From: Arenimonas donghaensis DSM 18148 = HO3-R19
GTDB lineage: Bacteria > Pseudomonadota > Gammaproteobacteria > Xanthomonadales > Xanthomonadaceae
DNA: 35,000 bases
Assembly (NCBI RefSeq): GCF_000743535.1
Contig: NZ_AVCJ01000015.1
Span: 1-35,000 of the forward strand
Reading direction: 5' to 3'
Positions 1 to 7,723 of this stretch are shown piece after piece. The notes beneath the pieces were generated by a model that ran no database searches, was not told the DNA's origin, and saw only the letters and a program-made list of their open reading frames with translations. How positions within the stretch are numbered: the stretch's first letter is position 1; each line of letters starts with the position of its first letter. Both the position numbers and the translations under genes were made by a program.

Positions 1-336
1 GGCGACCTTGCGCTTGGCCGTGGTCTTCTTGGCGGCCGCCTTCTTCTTCTTCGGAGCCGCCTTCTTCTTGGCAGCCGCCTTCTTGCCTCCAACCTTGCCC
101 TCGACCGCCTTCACCGCGGCCTGGACCTTCTTCTTGGCGCCCTTGACGGCCTTCTTGACCGCCTTGCCGGCGTCGGACTTCTCCGCCTTCCGGACCTGGG
201 CCTTGGCCTTCTTGATGACCGGGGCCGCCTTCTTCTTCGCGGCCTTCACCGCGGCGGAAGCCTGGTCGGCAATCGCGCCGCCCACTTCCTGCGCGGCATT
301 TGAAATGGCCGCCGTGACACCATTGCCGTTACTCAT
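1..336 (-). CDS. Lysine/alanine-rich histone H1-like protein (3' end outside window)
   Basis: The gene starts with ATG at 336, preceded by a GGAG-type ribosome site, and stays open for 112 codons to the window edge, so the end is not seen. After about 30 ordinary residues the protein becomes runs of Lys and Ala with KKKAAP-like repeats, the composition of bacterial histone H1-like tails that bind DNA non-specifically. It lies 52 nt downstream of nrdJ on the same strand and may share its transcript. Pseudomonas aeruginosa has the second reductase gene nrdJb directly after nrdJa, so the unseen part could hold a reductase-related domain instead. The basic composition is certain; the DNA-binding role is inferred. 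Confidence 0.75.
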   Translation of the reverse strand, partial: MSNGNGVTAAISNAAQEVGGAIADQASAAVKAAKKKAAPVIKKAKAQVRKAEKSDAGKAVKKAVKGAKKKVQAAVKAVEGKVGGKKAAAKKKAAPKKKKAAAKKTTAKRKVA

Positions 337-388
337 ACCGCTCTCCTCGTCTACGAAAACCGCGGCGGGGCCGCCGCGCGCCTGTGGA

Positions 389-2539
389 TCAGAACTTGCC
401 GTAATAACCCTCTTTGAGGGCATCGAACAGGTTGGCGGCGGTATGCATTTCGCCGTCGTATTCGATTTCCTCGTTGCCCTTGGCCTCGACCACGGCGCCG
501 TCCTCGAGTTCGAAACGGTAGGTGGTGTTCTCCAGGTCGGTTTCCTTCACCAGCACGCCCTGGAAGGCGGCCGGGTTGAAGCGGAACGTGGTGCAGCCCT
601 TCAGGCCCTGCTTGTGGGCGTAAAGGTAGATGTCCTTGAAGTCTTCGTACGGGTAGTCGGTCGGCACGTTCGCGGTCTTGGAGATCGACGAGTCGATCCA
701 CTTCTGCGACGCGGCCTGGATGTCGACGTGCGCCTTGGGCGTGATGTCGTCGGCCGAGATGAAATAATCCGGCAGCCGCGACTTGTCGTCGGTGCTGAAC
801 GGCATCGCTTCCGGGTTCACCAAGGTGCGGTAGGCCAGCAGCTCGAAGCTGAAGACCTCGACCTTTTCCTTGGACTTCTTGCCTTCGCGGATGACGTTGC
901 GGCTGTAGTGGTGCGCGAAGCTGGGCTCGATGCCGTTGGAGGCATTGTTGGCCAGCGACAGCGAGATGGTGCCGGTCGGCGCGATCGAGCTGTGGTGGGT
1001 GAAACGCGCGCCGGTCTCGGACAGGTCCTTCACCAGGTCCGGCGCCACCGTCGACACCCGCTGCATGTAGCGCGAGTACAGCGCGTGCAGCTGGCGACCC
1101 TTGATGGTCTGGCCAAGCTTCCAGCCGTCCTTCTTCATTTCCGGGCGCTTGCGCAGCATCTCGGCGGTGACCGTGAAGTCCTCGTCCATGATCGGCGCCG
1201 GGCCCTTTTCCTTGGCCAGCGACAGCGCGACTTCCCAGCCGGCCAGGGCCATCTCGCGGCTGACGTCCTCGGTGAACTTCACCGACTCGGCTTCGCCGTA
1301 CTTCATGCGCAGCATGGTCACCGTGCTGCCCAGGCCCAGGAAGCCCATGCCGTGGCGACGCTTGCGCATGATTTCCTGGCGCTGCTGTTCCAGCGGCAGG
1401 CCGTTCACTTCCACCACGTTGTCGAGCATGCGGGTGAATACGCGCACGACCTCGCGGTATTCCTCCCAGTCGAAGCTGGCCTTGTCGGTGAACGGGTCGC
1501 GCACGAACTTGGTCAGGTTGACCGAGCCCAGCAGGCAGGCGCCATAGGGCGGCAGCGGCTGCTCGCCGCAGGGGTTGGTGGCGCGGATGGTCTCGCACCA
1601 CCAGTTGTTGTTCATCTCGTTGACGCGGTCGATGAGGATGAAGCCGGGCTCGGCGAAGTCGTAGGTGGACGCCATGATGCGGTTCCACAGCTGCCGGGCG
1701 CGGATGTGGCCGTAGATCTTGCAGGCCACCAGGCCGTCTTCGCGGCTGACGTAGTTCTCGCAATGCGGCCAGTCGCGCCAGACCACCTGGTTGGGGTCGT
1801 CGACATTGACCTCGCCGGCTTCCTTGATGTTCACCGGGAACACCAGCGGCCAGTCGGCGTCGGCCTCCACGGCGTGGATGAATTCGTCGGTGACCAGCAG
1901 CGACAGGTTGAACTGGCGCAGGCGGCCGTCCTCGCGCTTGGCGCCGATGAATTCCTTCACGTCCGGGTGGCTGACGTCGAAGGTGCCCATCTGGGCGCCG
2001 CGTCGGCCGCCGGCCGAGGACACCGTGAAACACATCTTGTCGTAGATATCCATGAACGACAGCGGGCCCGAGGTGTAGGCGCCGGCGCCGGACACGTAGG
2101 CGCCGCGCGGACGCAGCGTCGAGAATTCGTAGCCGATGCCGCAGCCCGCCTTCAGGGTCAGGCCGGCCTCGTGGACCTTGCCCAGGATGTCGTCCATCGA
2201 GTCGGTGATGGTGCCCGACACGGTGCAGTTGATCGTGCTGGTGGCCGGCTTGTGCTCGAGCGCGCCGGCGTTGGACGTGATGCGGCCGGCCGGGATCGCC
2301 CCGCGGCGCAGCGCCCAGAGGAATCGTTCGTACCAGTACTTGCGCTTCTCGGCCGTGGGCTCGGCCTCGGCCAGGGCGCGGGCAACCCGCTGGTAGGTGT
2401 GGTCGATGCTGGCATCGACCGGTTCGCCCTGCTTGCTCTTCAGGCGGTACTTCTTGTCCCAGATGTCCTGGGATGCCGGCTGCATTTGAATGTCCTGCGC
2501 CGCTTTGCTCTTAACCGCCTCCAGGCGAACCGTGCTCAT
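389..2539 (-). CDS. nrdJ: Adenosylcobalamin-dependent (class II) ribonucleotide reductase
   Basis: Cytoplasmic enzyme that reduces ribonucleotides to deoxyribonucleotides with a B12-generated thiyl radical and works with or without oxygen. In the 716-residue protein the active-site loop NPCGE lies at 322-326 (Cys324 the likely thiyl residue), with Cys105 in STINC and Cys335 in YGAC as the likely redox pair. The 11-residue spacing between Cys324 and Cys335 matches the family. I saw no Cys pair in the last 60 residues, where many class II enzymes carry one for thioredoxin. I chose ATG 2539 because AAGGA lies just before it; an in-frame ATG at 2551 (four codons longer) directly abuts a GGGAGG and is less likely. 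A promoter, an NrdR-like box and a long leader precede it. Confidence 0.95.
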   Translation of the reverse strand: MSTVRLEAVKSKAAQDIQMQPASQDIWDKKYRLKSKQGEPVDASIDHTYQRVARALAEAEPTAEKRKYWYERFLWALRRGAIPAGRITSNAGALEHKPATSTINCTVSGTITDSMDDILGKVHEAGLTLKAGCGIGYEFSTLRPRGAYVSGAGAYTSGPLSFMDIYDKMCFTVSSAGGRRGAQMGTFDVSHPDVKEFIGAKREDGRLRQFNLSLLVTDEFIHAVEADADWPLVFPVNIKEAGEVNVDDPNQVVWRDWPHCENYVSREDGLVACKIYGHIRARQLWNRIMASTYDFAEPGFILIDRVNEMNNNWWCETIRATNPCGEQPLPPYGACLLGSVNLTKFVRDPFTDKASFDWEEYREVVRVFTRMLDNVVEVNGLPLEQQRQEIMRKRRHGMGFLGLGSTVTMLRMKYGEAESVKFTEDVSREMALAGWEVALSLAKEKGPAPIMDEDFTVTAEMLRKRPEMKKDGWKLGQTIKGRQLHALYSRYMQRVSTVAPDLVKDLSETGARFTHHSSIAPTGTISLSLANNASNGIEPSFAHHYSRNVIREGKKSKEKVEVFSFELLAYRTLVNPEAMPFSTDDKSRLPDYFISADDITPKAHVDIQAASQKWIDSSISKTANVPTDYPYEDFKDIYLYAHKQGLKGCTTFRFNPAAFQGVLVKETDLENTTYRFELEDGAVVEAKGNEEIEYDGEMHTAANLFDALKEGYYGKF

Positions 2540-2559
2540 AAGTCCTTTCATCCTCCCGG

Positions 2560-2582
2560 GGCGCCCCCTCGGGAAGGGCGCC
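2560..2582 (-). promoter_or_regulatory. GC hairpin in the nrdJ leader next to the ribosome site
   Basis: GGCGCCC and GGGCGCC form a perfect 7-bp stem around a 9-nt loop, ending about 20 nt before the preferred nrdJ start. In the mRNA it sits just 5' of the GGGAGG/AAGGA region and could influence translation. There is no U-tract, so it does not look like a terminator. Function is inferred from position only. Confidence 0.4.
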
Positions 2583-2769
2583 TTTGTCTACGTTCTTATC
2601 GGGTCCAGCCGGTCCGGAATCCGGGGGAAGGGACACCCGCCCGCGGGACAAGGCCCCGTGGCTCGCGTGAGTTCCCAGTCGGTTTCCGCATGCCGTCTCG
2701 CCTTCGCGTCGTGCTTGCTCGCTGACCCCGTGCTTGAACCCAAGCCTTGGGGCCGCCCCCCGCTGCCCA

Positions 2770-2785
2770 CCACAAGATGTAGTGG
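2770..2785 (-). promoter_or_regulatory. Candidate NrdR box upstream of nrdJ
   Basis: On the minus strand the 16-mer CCACTACATCTTGTGG is an imperfect palindrome matching about 12 or 13 positions of the known NrdR operator (acaCwAtATaTwGtgt). It lies just downstream of the predicted transcription start, a position expected for repression. NrdR boxes usually come in pairs about 31-32 bp apart. A palindrome CCCAAG-C-CTTGGG at 2739-2751 has about that spacing but matches the consensus poorly. Confidence 0.65.
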
Positions 2786-2797
2786 CAACGGTAGGCA

Positions 2798-2826
2798 AAA
2801 CTACCCCTGCCCGGGGGGACTGTCAA
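2798..2826 (-). promoter_or_regulatory. Predicted sigma-70 promoter of nrdJ
   Basis: On the minus strand a perfect -35 box TTGACA (2826-2821) is followed by a 17-bp spacer and TAGTTT (2803-2798) as -10. Transcription would start near 2791 and give a leader of about 250 nt. The inverted repeat GGTAG...CTACC at 2790-2805 overlaps the -10 and may be another operator. Confidence 0.6.
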
Positions 2827-3047
2827 CCGTTGACCCTGTCGAAACCGGGAGGCCGAATTCCCAATGCCATCAAGGCCTTCGGTGAAGGTGCTGGGCTTGT
2901 CCTGAATTTTTCCCGGACCGCGTTTCGGCGGCCCGCCAGGCCCCGTCCGGACCGCCGGCAGGCTTCACCGACCCCTTGTCCAGCCGCCGTTTGGACGCAT
3001 TCTGGTATCCATTGCGGGCCCCTGACCCGCGCCCGGAGACCGACCCG
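2827..3047. other. Rest of the nrdJ / Do-protease divergent intergenic region
   Basis: The whole gap between nrdJ and the protease gene is about 500 nt. The nrdJ half holds the promoter, operator and leader described separately. In this half I see no convincing -35/-10 pair for the plus-strand protease gene, no envelope-stress type promoter and no gene. The only clear signal is GGAGA about 9 nt before the ATG at 3048. Confidence 0.5.
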
Positions 3048-4499
3048 ATGCGAATGCCCACCGCCGCCGCCCTGCTCCTGTCCGCCCTTGCCGGCGCCGG
3101 GGCGGCCTTCTGGCTGGCCCAGCCCGCCACGCCCGACCCGGCCGCGCCGCCCAGCCGCGGCGACCAGGCCCTGGAGCGGGCCGCCGACCTGGCGCTGCCG
3201 CGCGCGGCCCATGCCGCCCTCCCGGTCGAGGTGGACGGGGTCGCCCTGCCCTCGCTGGCGCCGATGCTGGAGAAGGTGACCCCGGCGGTGGTGAACATCT
3301 ACAGCCGCCAGGTCGTGCGCGTGCGCAACCCGCTGGCCGAACTGTTCGGCATGCCGGGCATGCCCCAGCAGCGCAGCCAGCAGTCGCTGGGCTCGGGCGT
3401 CATCGTCGACGCCGAGCGCGGCCTGGTGCTGACCAACCACCACGTCATCGAAAACGCCGACGAGGTCTCGGTGACCCTCGCCGATGGCCGCACCTTCGAG
3501 GCCGAGTTCATCGGCTCGGACCCGGACACCGACGTCGCCGTCATCCGCATCCCGGCCGAAGACCTGGTGGCGATCGGCCTGGCCGACTCCAGCACCCTGC
3601 GCGTGGGCGACTTCGTGGTGGCGGTGGGCAATCCCTTCGGCCTGGGCCAGACCGTCACCAGCGGCATCGTTTCGGCCGTGGGCCGCAGTGGCCTGCAGGG
3701 CCTGGGCTACCAGAACTTCATCCAGACCGACGCGTCCATCAACCCGGGCAACTCCGGCGGCGCGCTGGTCAACCTGCGCGGCGAACTGGTCGGCATCAAC
3801 ACCGCCAGCTTCAACCCGCGCGGCAGCGCCGCCGGCAACATCGGCCTGGGTTTCGCGATCCCGGCCAACCTGGCCGACGAGGTCAAGCGCCAGCTGCTGG
3901 CCTACGGCGAAGTCCGCCGCGGCAGCCTGGGCCTGGACAGCGAAGACCTCAACCCGCGCCTGGCGCAGCAGCTGGGCCTGCCCGAAGGCCAGCGCGGCGC
4001 CGTGGTCACCCGTGTTTATCGTGGCTCGCCGGCCGAAGCCGCCGGGGTCCGCCCCGGCGACCTGGTGGTCGCCGCCAACGGCACCCGCGTGGACAGCGCC
4101 CAGGCCCTGCGCAACCTCGAGGGCCTGTTGCCGGTGGACGAACAGGTGCGCCTGGACCTGCGGCGCGAGGAGCGCACGCTCACCGTGCAGACCGTGCTCA
4201 AGGCCCGCACCACCGAAGTCGACGGCGCCGACATCGACCCGCGCCTGGCCGGCGCCACGCTGGCCGAACTGCCCGAACGTTTCCGCCAGCGCGGCTGGTA
4301 CGGCGTGGTCGCCAGCGAGGTCGAGGACGGCAGCCGCGCCGCCCGCAGCGGCCTGCGCCCCGGCGACTACATCCTGGGCGTCAACCAGCGCCGCGTGGAC
4401 GACCTGCAGGCCTTCCGCGACCGCATGCAGAACCCGCCCGGGAACCTGCAGCTGGACGTGCGCCGCGGCGGTCGCACCGGCTACCTGCGCATGCAATGA
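3048..4499 (+). CDS. Do/HtrA-family periplasmic serine protease (DegP/DegQ-like)
   Basis: Envelope quality-control protease that degrades or chaperones misfolded periplasmic proteins. The 483-residue protein starts with a hydrophobic export segment (about 4-24). The trypsin-like domain carries the triad His132 (TNHHV), Asp162 (DTDVAV) and Ser236 (GNSGG). Two PDZ domains follow, at about 275-365 and 390-480. The start at 3048 has GGAGA upstream; an in-frame GTG/ATG further upstream would add 24 residues ahead of the export segment. The length fits DegP/DegQ/MucD; I cannot tell which from sequence alone. It is transcribed away from nrdJ. Confidence 0.93.
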   Translation: MRMPTAAALLLSALAGAGAAFWLAQPATPDPAAPPSRGDQALERAADLALPRAAHAALPVEVDGVALPSLAPMLEKVTPAVVNIYSRQVVRVRNPLAELFGMPGMPQQRSQQSLGSGVIVDAERGLVLTNHHVIENADEVSVTLADGRTFEAEFIGSDPDTDVAVIRIPAEDLVAIGLADSSTLRVGDFVVAVGNPFGLGQTVTSGIVSAVGRSGLQGLGYQNFIQTDASINPGNSGGALVNLRGELVGINTASFNPRGSAAGNIGLGFAIPANLADEVKRQLLAYGEVRRGSLGLDSEDLNPRLAQQLGLPEGQRGAVVTRVYRGSPAEAAGVRPGDLVVAANGTRVDSAQALRNLEGLLPVDEQVRLDLRREERTLTVQTVLKARTTEVDGADIDPRLAGATLAELPERFRQRGWYGVVASEVEDGSRAARSGLRPGDYILGVNQRRVDDLQAFRDRMQNPPGNLQLDVRRGGRTGYLRMQ

Positions 4500-4566
4500 C
4501 GCCGCGTCCGCGCCGGCAACGGTGTAAGGTGAGCGCAACGCACGCATCGGCCACAAGGAGTCCCCC

Positions 4567-4854
4567 ATGAGTCCTTCGCAGCAAGAATCGCCCCGCCACA
4601 TCGACCAGGCGAAAGAGAACCTCGGCGATGCCCGCGACGCCCTCAAGACCGGCGTCAACGAAGCCCTCGAAGCCGGCGCAGCCGCCGCCCAGGAAGCGCG
4701 CGCCGAACTCGACGAAAAACTGCAGGGACTGCTCGACCAGGGCCGCGGCATGCTCAACCAGGCCGAAGACCTGATCCGCAGCAAGCCGCTGGCGTCTTTC
4801 GGCGTCGCCTTCGCCGCCGGCTACCTCATCGCCGCGCTCACCCGCCGCAAGTAA
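4567..4854 (+). CDS. DUF883 (YqjD/ElaB-like) membrane-anchored protein
   Basis: A 95-residue protein with an amphipathic, Ala/Glu/Lys-rich helical body (about 10-70) and one C-terminal membrane segment (about 77-91) ending in TRRK. This is the layout of the YqjD/ElaB/DUF883 family, whose E. coli members are inner-membrane proteins reported to bind ribosomes in stationary phase. AAGGAG lies 6 nt upstream of the ATG. It opens a run of four tightly packed genes, 9 nt before the next start, as in the E. coli yqjD-yqjE-yqjK cluster. Confidence 0.88.
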   Translation: MSPSQQESPRHIDQAKENLGDARDALKTGVNEALEAGAAAAQEARAELDEKLQGLLDQGRGMLNQAEDLIRSKPLASFGVAFAAGYLIAALTRRK

Positions 4855-4863
4855 GCCTTCACC

Positions 4864-5313
4864 ATGAGCGACGCGGATCCGGGCGCCGGCGACGGCGCCG
4901 GCAAGCTCGGCGACGACGCCCAGGCGGTGCTCGGCGCCGCCCGCGGCACCGCCAGCGCCTACCTGGGCACCCTGCAGGCCCTGCACCGTCTGTTCCTGGC
5001 GGAGTTCGGGCTGGCGCGCGACGCGCTGGTGCAGGCGATGGTGCTGCTGATGCTGGCCACGGTGATGGTCGCCACCACCTGGGGCCTGCTGACGGCGCTG
5101 CTCGTGGCGGGCGTGCGTGCCGCCGGCGCCTCCTGGCCACTGGCGATCGCGGTGCCGCTGCTGCTGAGCCTCCTCATCGGCGGCCTGGCCGCCTGGCGGG
5201 CGCGGGCGCTGATGCGACACCTGGATTTCGAAGCGACCCGGCGCCAGGTGAGGCTGGGCCTCAAGGGCCTGCCGTCCGAACTCCCGGCCAGCGACGACGA
5301 GGCCGCCCCGTGA
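4864..5313 (+). CDS. YqjE-like (phage-holin superfamily) membrane protein
   Basis: A 149-residue protein with a soluble N-terminal part and two close membrane segments (about 55-83 and 90-112), followed by a basic C-terminal region. This is the form of the YqjE / 'phage holin 3_6' family, which are housekeeping membrane proteins despite the name. Its position directly after a DUF883 gene supports the call. Its stop overlaps the GTG start of the next gene (GTGA), so the two are probably translationally coupled. Molecular function is unknown. Confidence 0.8.
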   Translation: MSDADPGAGDGAGKLGDDAQAVLGAARGTASAYLGTLQALHRLFLAEFGLARDALVQAMVLLMLATVMVATTWGLLTALLVAGVRAAGASWPLAIAVPLLLSLLIGGLAAWRARALMRHLDFEATRRQVRLGLKGLPSELPASDDEAAP

Positions 5314-5831
5314 GCCTCAAACAGCGCCTGGCCGCCGTGCACGAGGCCGAGACCCACTGCGTCGAGCGCCGGCTGCAGATCAGCGACACCCGCGAACACC
5401 TGCGCCACGAACTGCACCGCAGCGCCACGCCCACGCGCATCCTCGTATCCGGAGTCGCGCTGGGCTTCGCGGTCGGCCTGAAGGAACCCAAGGGCGCGCA
5501 CCAGTCGCTGGCCGGCAAGGTGCTGGGCGGCCCGGTGTTCTCCATGGTGCTCGAAGCCGTGCTGCCGGGCATCGTGGCCGGCATCACCGCCGCCGCCGGG
5601 CTGCAGTCCAGCGAAGAAGAGGACCTGGCTGAAGACACCAGCGAGGAAGAAGCCACCGCCGAGGCCGCCGCGCTGGAGGAAGCCGCCGCCGAACAGGCGC
5701 GCGCCGAGGAAGCGGCGGAACAGGCCGCGGTGGCCGCCGCCGCGGCAAAGGTGGCCAAAGTGGCAAAGGCAAGAAAAGCCGCCCGGGCCAAGGCCGCAAA
5801 AGCCAGGAAGGCAGACGATGGCCAGGCGTAA
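5310..5831 (+). CDS. Unrecognised protein with acidic and basic low-complexity tail
   Basis: I do not recognise this 173-residue protein. It starts with GTG overlapping the previous stop. Residues 1-40 are charged and helical (the position where E. coli has YqjK). A weakly hydrophobic, Gly-rich region covers about 42-98. Residues 101-143 are strongly acidic (Glu/Ala), and the last 25 or so are Lys/Ala/Arg-rich. The tail is predicted helical or disordered, and its basic end resembles the histone-like protein at 1-336. The end overlaps the next gene by 14 nt, so it belongs to the same operon. A role at the membrane is inferred from neighbours only. Confidence 0.75.
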   Translation: MSLKQRLAAVHEAETHCVERRLQISDTREHLRHELHRSATPTRILVSGVALGFAVGLKEPKGAHQSLAGKVLGGPVFSMVLEAVLPGIVAGITAAAGLQSSEEEDLAEDTSEEEATAEAAALEEAAAEQARAEEAAEQAAVAAAAAKVAKVAKARKAARAKAAKARKADDGQA

Positions 5832-6951
5832 ACGCAACCCCGCCCAGCCGTCGCAGGACGGCGACGCCCCGGGCGCCGTGCCTTCGCCGGCATCCGGCGA
5901 TCGCCAGGCCGAACCCGCGCGCCGGCGCGCCCAGGCCCGTCCGATGTGGCTGCTGGTCATCGCGGCCCTGCTCTATACCTGCTACCTGGCCAGCAGCCTG
6001 ATCCTCCCGATCGTGCTGGCCGGCTTTTTCGCCCTGCTGCTCAGCCCGCTGATGCGGCGGGCGCCGCTGCGCTGGCTGCCGCGCGTGGTGTCGGCGGCGC
6101 TGCTGGTGGCGGCGCTGCTGGGCAGCCTGGGCGCGGTCGGCACCTTCCTGGCCGAGCCCGCGGCCGAATGGATACGCAAGGTGCCGTTCGTGATGCGCGA
6201 GGCCGCGCCGAAGATGCGCGAGATGGTCGAACCCTTCAACCAGGCCACGCGCGCCCGCGAATCCCTGGGCAGCCTGACCAAGGAGCCGAGCAGCGGCGAC
6301 GGCGGCGCCGTGGTGGTGCAGCCCCCGCAGCCGGACCTGATCGAAGCCATCCCCGGCGTCGTCGGGCCGGTGCTGGCGGTGATCCTGCTGACCTTCAGCT
6401 TCCTGGTCTTTGGCGACGACGTCCTGCGCAAGCTGCTGGCGCTGCGCCCCACCCGGGCCCACAAGAAGCTCACCGCCGGCATCGTCCAGCAGATCCAGTC
6501 CGACCTGTCGCGCTACATGCTCACCATCTCCGGCACCAGTTCGATCCTGGGCCTGGCGACGGTGGCCTGGCTGGGGTGGCTGGGCGTGCCCGACCCGCTG
6601 CTGTGGGGCGTGCTGGCCGCCGGCCTGAACCTCACGCCGATCGTCGGGCCGCTGGTCATGTTCCTGCTGCTGTCGCTGGTCGGGCTCTCGCAGTTCGACA
6701 CCCTGGGCGCGGCGATGCTGCCGGCGGCGGGCTTCATCGCCCTCAACGCCCTGGAAAGCCAGCTGCTCACGCCGATGGTGCTGGGCCGGACCATGCGCAT
6801 CAATCCGCTGGCGATCATCCTGTGGCTGATGCTCTGGGGCTGGCTGTGGGGCGTCGCCGGCCTGCTGGTGGCGGTGCCGATGCTGGTCTGCCTGAAGATC
6901 GTCGCCGACCGGGTGGACGACTGGAAACCCTGGGCCCGCCTGCTCGAATAG
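5818..6951 (+). CDS. AI-2E family (PerM-like) membrane transporter
   Basis: A 377-residue inner-membrane protein with the AI-2E/PerM layout. Two membrane segments lie near the N-terminus (about 43-77), a third at 90-112, then a loop region (115-180), and a C-terminal bundle of about five segments ending near 365. The motif region GLNLTPIVGP lies at about 272-281. The first 40 residues are polar and Pro/Arg-rich. Family members export various small molecules or ions, and the AI-2 label comes from one homologue, so the substrate here is unknown. The start overlaps the preceding gene by 14 nt; it is the last gene of the cluster. Confidence 0.87.
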   Translation: MARRKRNPAQPSQDGDAPGAVPSPASGDRQAEPARRRAQARPMWLLVIAALLYTCYLASSLILPIVLAGFFALLLSPLMRRAPLRWLPRVVSAALLVAALLGSLGAVGTFLAEPAAEWIRKVPFVMREAAPKMREMVEPFNQATRARESLGSLTKEPSSGDGGAVVVQPPQPDLIEAIPGVVGPVLAVILLTFSFLVFGDDVLRKLLALRPTRAHKKLTAGIVQQIQSDLSRYMLTISGTSSILGLATVAWLGWLGVPDPLLWGVLAAGLNLTPIVGPLVMFLLLSLVGLSQFDTLGAAMLPAAGFIALNALESQLLTPMVLGRTMRINPLAIILWLMLWGWLWGVAGLLVAVPMLVCLKIVADRVDDWKPWARLLE

Positions 6952-6997
6952 GCGCCGGCAACGGCCGGCTTCACGGCCTGCTGCCGGGCGCCCGCGC

Positions 6998-7003
6998 TAT
7001 CAT
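6998..7003 (+). promoter_or_regulatory. Possible -10 box just before the HAD gene
   Basis: TATCAT sits 7 nt ahead of the GTG at 7010, so transcription could begin at or next to the start codon and give a leaderless mRNA. No good -35 box is seen 16-18 bp upstream, which keeps confidence low. Confidence 0.25.
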
Positions 7004-7009
7004 CGGGCG

Positions 7010-7723
7010 GTGGAAACGCTGCCCCGGGCGCTCAGCCTCGACCTCGACGACACCCTCTGGCCGATATGGCCCTGCATCGAACGCGCCGAGCGCGCGCTCG
7101 ACGACTTCCTGCGCGAACACTGCCCGCGCACGGCCAACCGCTACCCGGTGCACCGGATGCGCCGCCTGCGCGAAGAGGTCGCCGCCGAGCATCCGCACCT
7201 GGTGCACGATTTCACCGAGCAGCGCCGCATTTCGCTGGCGCGCGCCCTGGAAACCTCCGGCGACGACGTCGCGCGCACCGACGAGGCGTTCGCGGTTTTC
7301 TACGCCGGCCGCAACCAGGTCGAGTTCTACCCCGACGCCCTGGCCGCGCTGGCCCGGCTGTCGGCGCGCTTTCCGGTGGCGGCACTGACCAACGGCAACG
7401 CCGACCTGGCCCGGATCGGCATCGACGGACACTTCCATTGTTTCGTCAGCGCCCGCGACCAGGGCCACGCCAAGCCCGACACCCCGATCTTCCTGGCCAC
7501 CTGCGAACGCCTGGGCCTGCACCCGGCCCAGGTCCTGCACATCGGCGACGACCCGCTGCTGGACGTGATGGGCGCCCGCCGCGCCGGCATGCGCAGCTGC
7601 TGGATCAACCGCAAGAAAGATTCCTGGCCCCTGGGGCTACCCCGGCCCGACCTTGAATTCGCTACGCTTGCCGGTCTTGCCGACTGGCTTGAGTCCCACC
7701 CCGACGCCACGGAGCCACGATGA
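7010..7723 (+). CDS. HAD-superfamily phosphatase (YigB-like)
   Basis: A 237-residue cytoplasmic hydrolase with all four HAD motifs: DLDDT at 11-15 (nucleophile Asp11, acid/base Asp13), Thr127 in TNGN, Lys155 in AKPD, and GDDPLLD at 179-185. An alpha-helical cap lies between motifs I and II, as in subclass C1. It resembles E. coli YigB, which dephosphorylates a flavin-pathway intermediate and other sugar phosphates; the exact substrate cannot be read from sequence. It starts with GTG without a clear ribosome site. Its stop overlaps the next ATG (ATGA), so the aminopeptidase is translationally coupled to it. Confidence 0.88.
   Translation: METLPRALSLDLDDTLWPIWPCIERAERALDDFLREHCPRTANRYPVHRMRRLREEVAAEHPHLVHDFTEQRRISLARALETSGDDVARTDEAFAVFYAGRNQVEFYPDALAALARLSARFPVAALTNGNADLARIGIDGHFHCFVSARDQGHAKPDTPIFLATCERLGLHPAQVLHIGDDPLLDVMGARRAGMRSCWINRKKDSWPLGLPRPDLEFATLAGLADWLESHPDATEPR

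Noticed and set aside
8-2725. A 905-codon open frame on the plus strand
   Set aside because: It is antisense to nrdJ and the histone-like gene, has no family features, and is explained by the GC-rich codon use of the genes on the other strand. The same applies to the long frames opposite the Do protease (2823-4784 minus) and prc (16465-18723 plus).
2552-2790. Cobalamin riboswitch ahead of the B12-dependent reductase
   Set aside because: I could not find the conserved B12-box or the GCC-ACTG core. A regulator of an enzyme that uses B12 would also be an unusual target for shut-off by B12. A covariance search would settle it.
4864-5313. Prophage remnant suggested by a holin-like protein
   Set aside because: The holin label belongs to a superfamily that includes the housekeeping YqjE proteins; no other phage gene is near.
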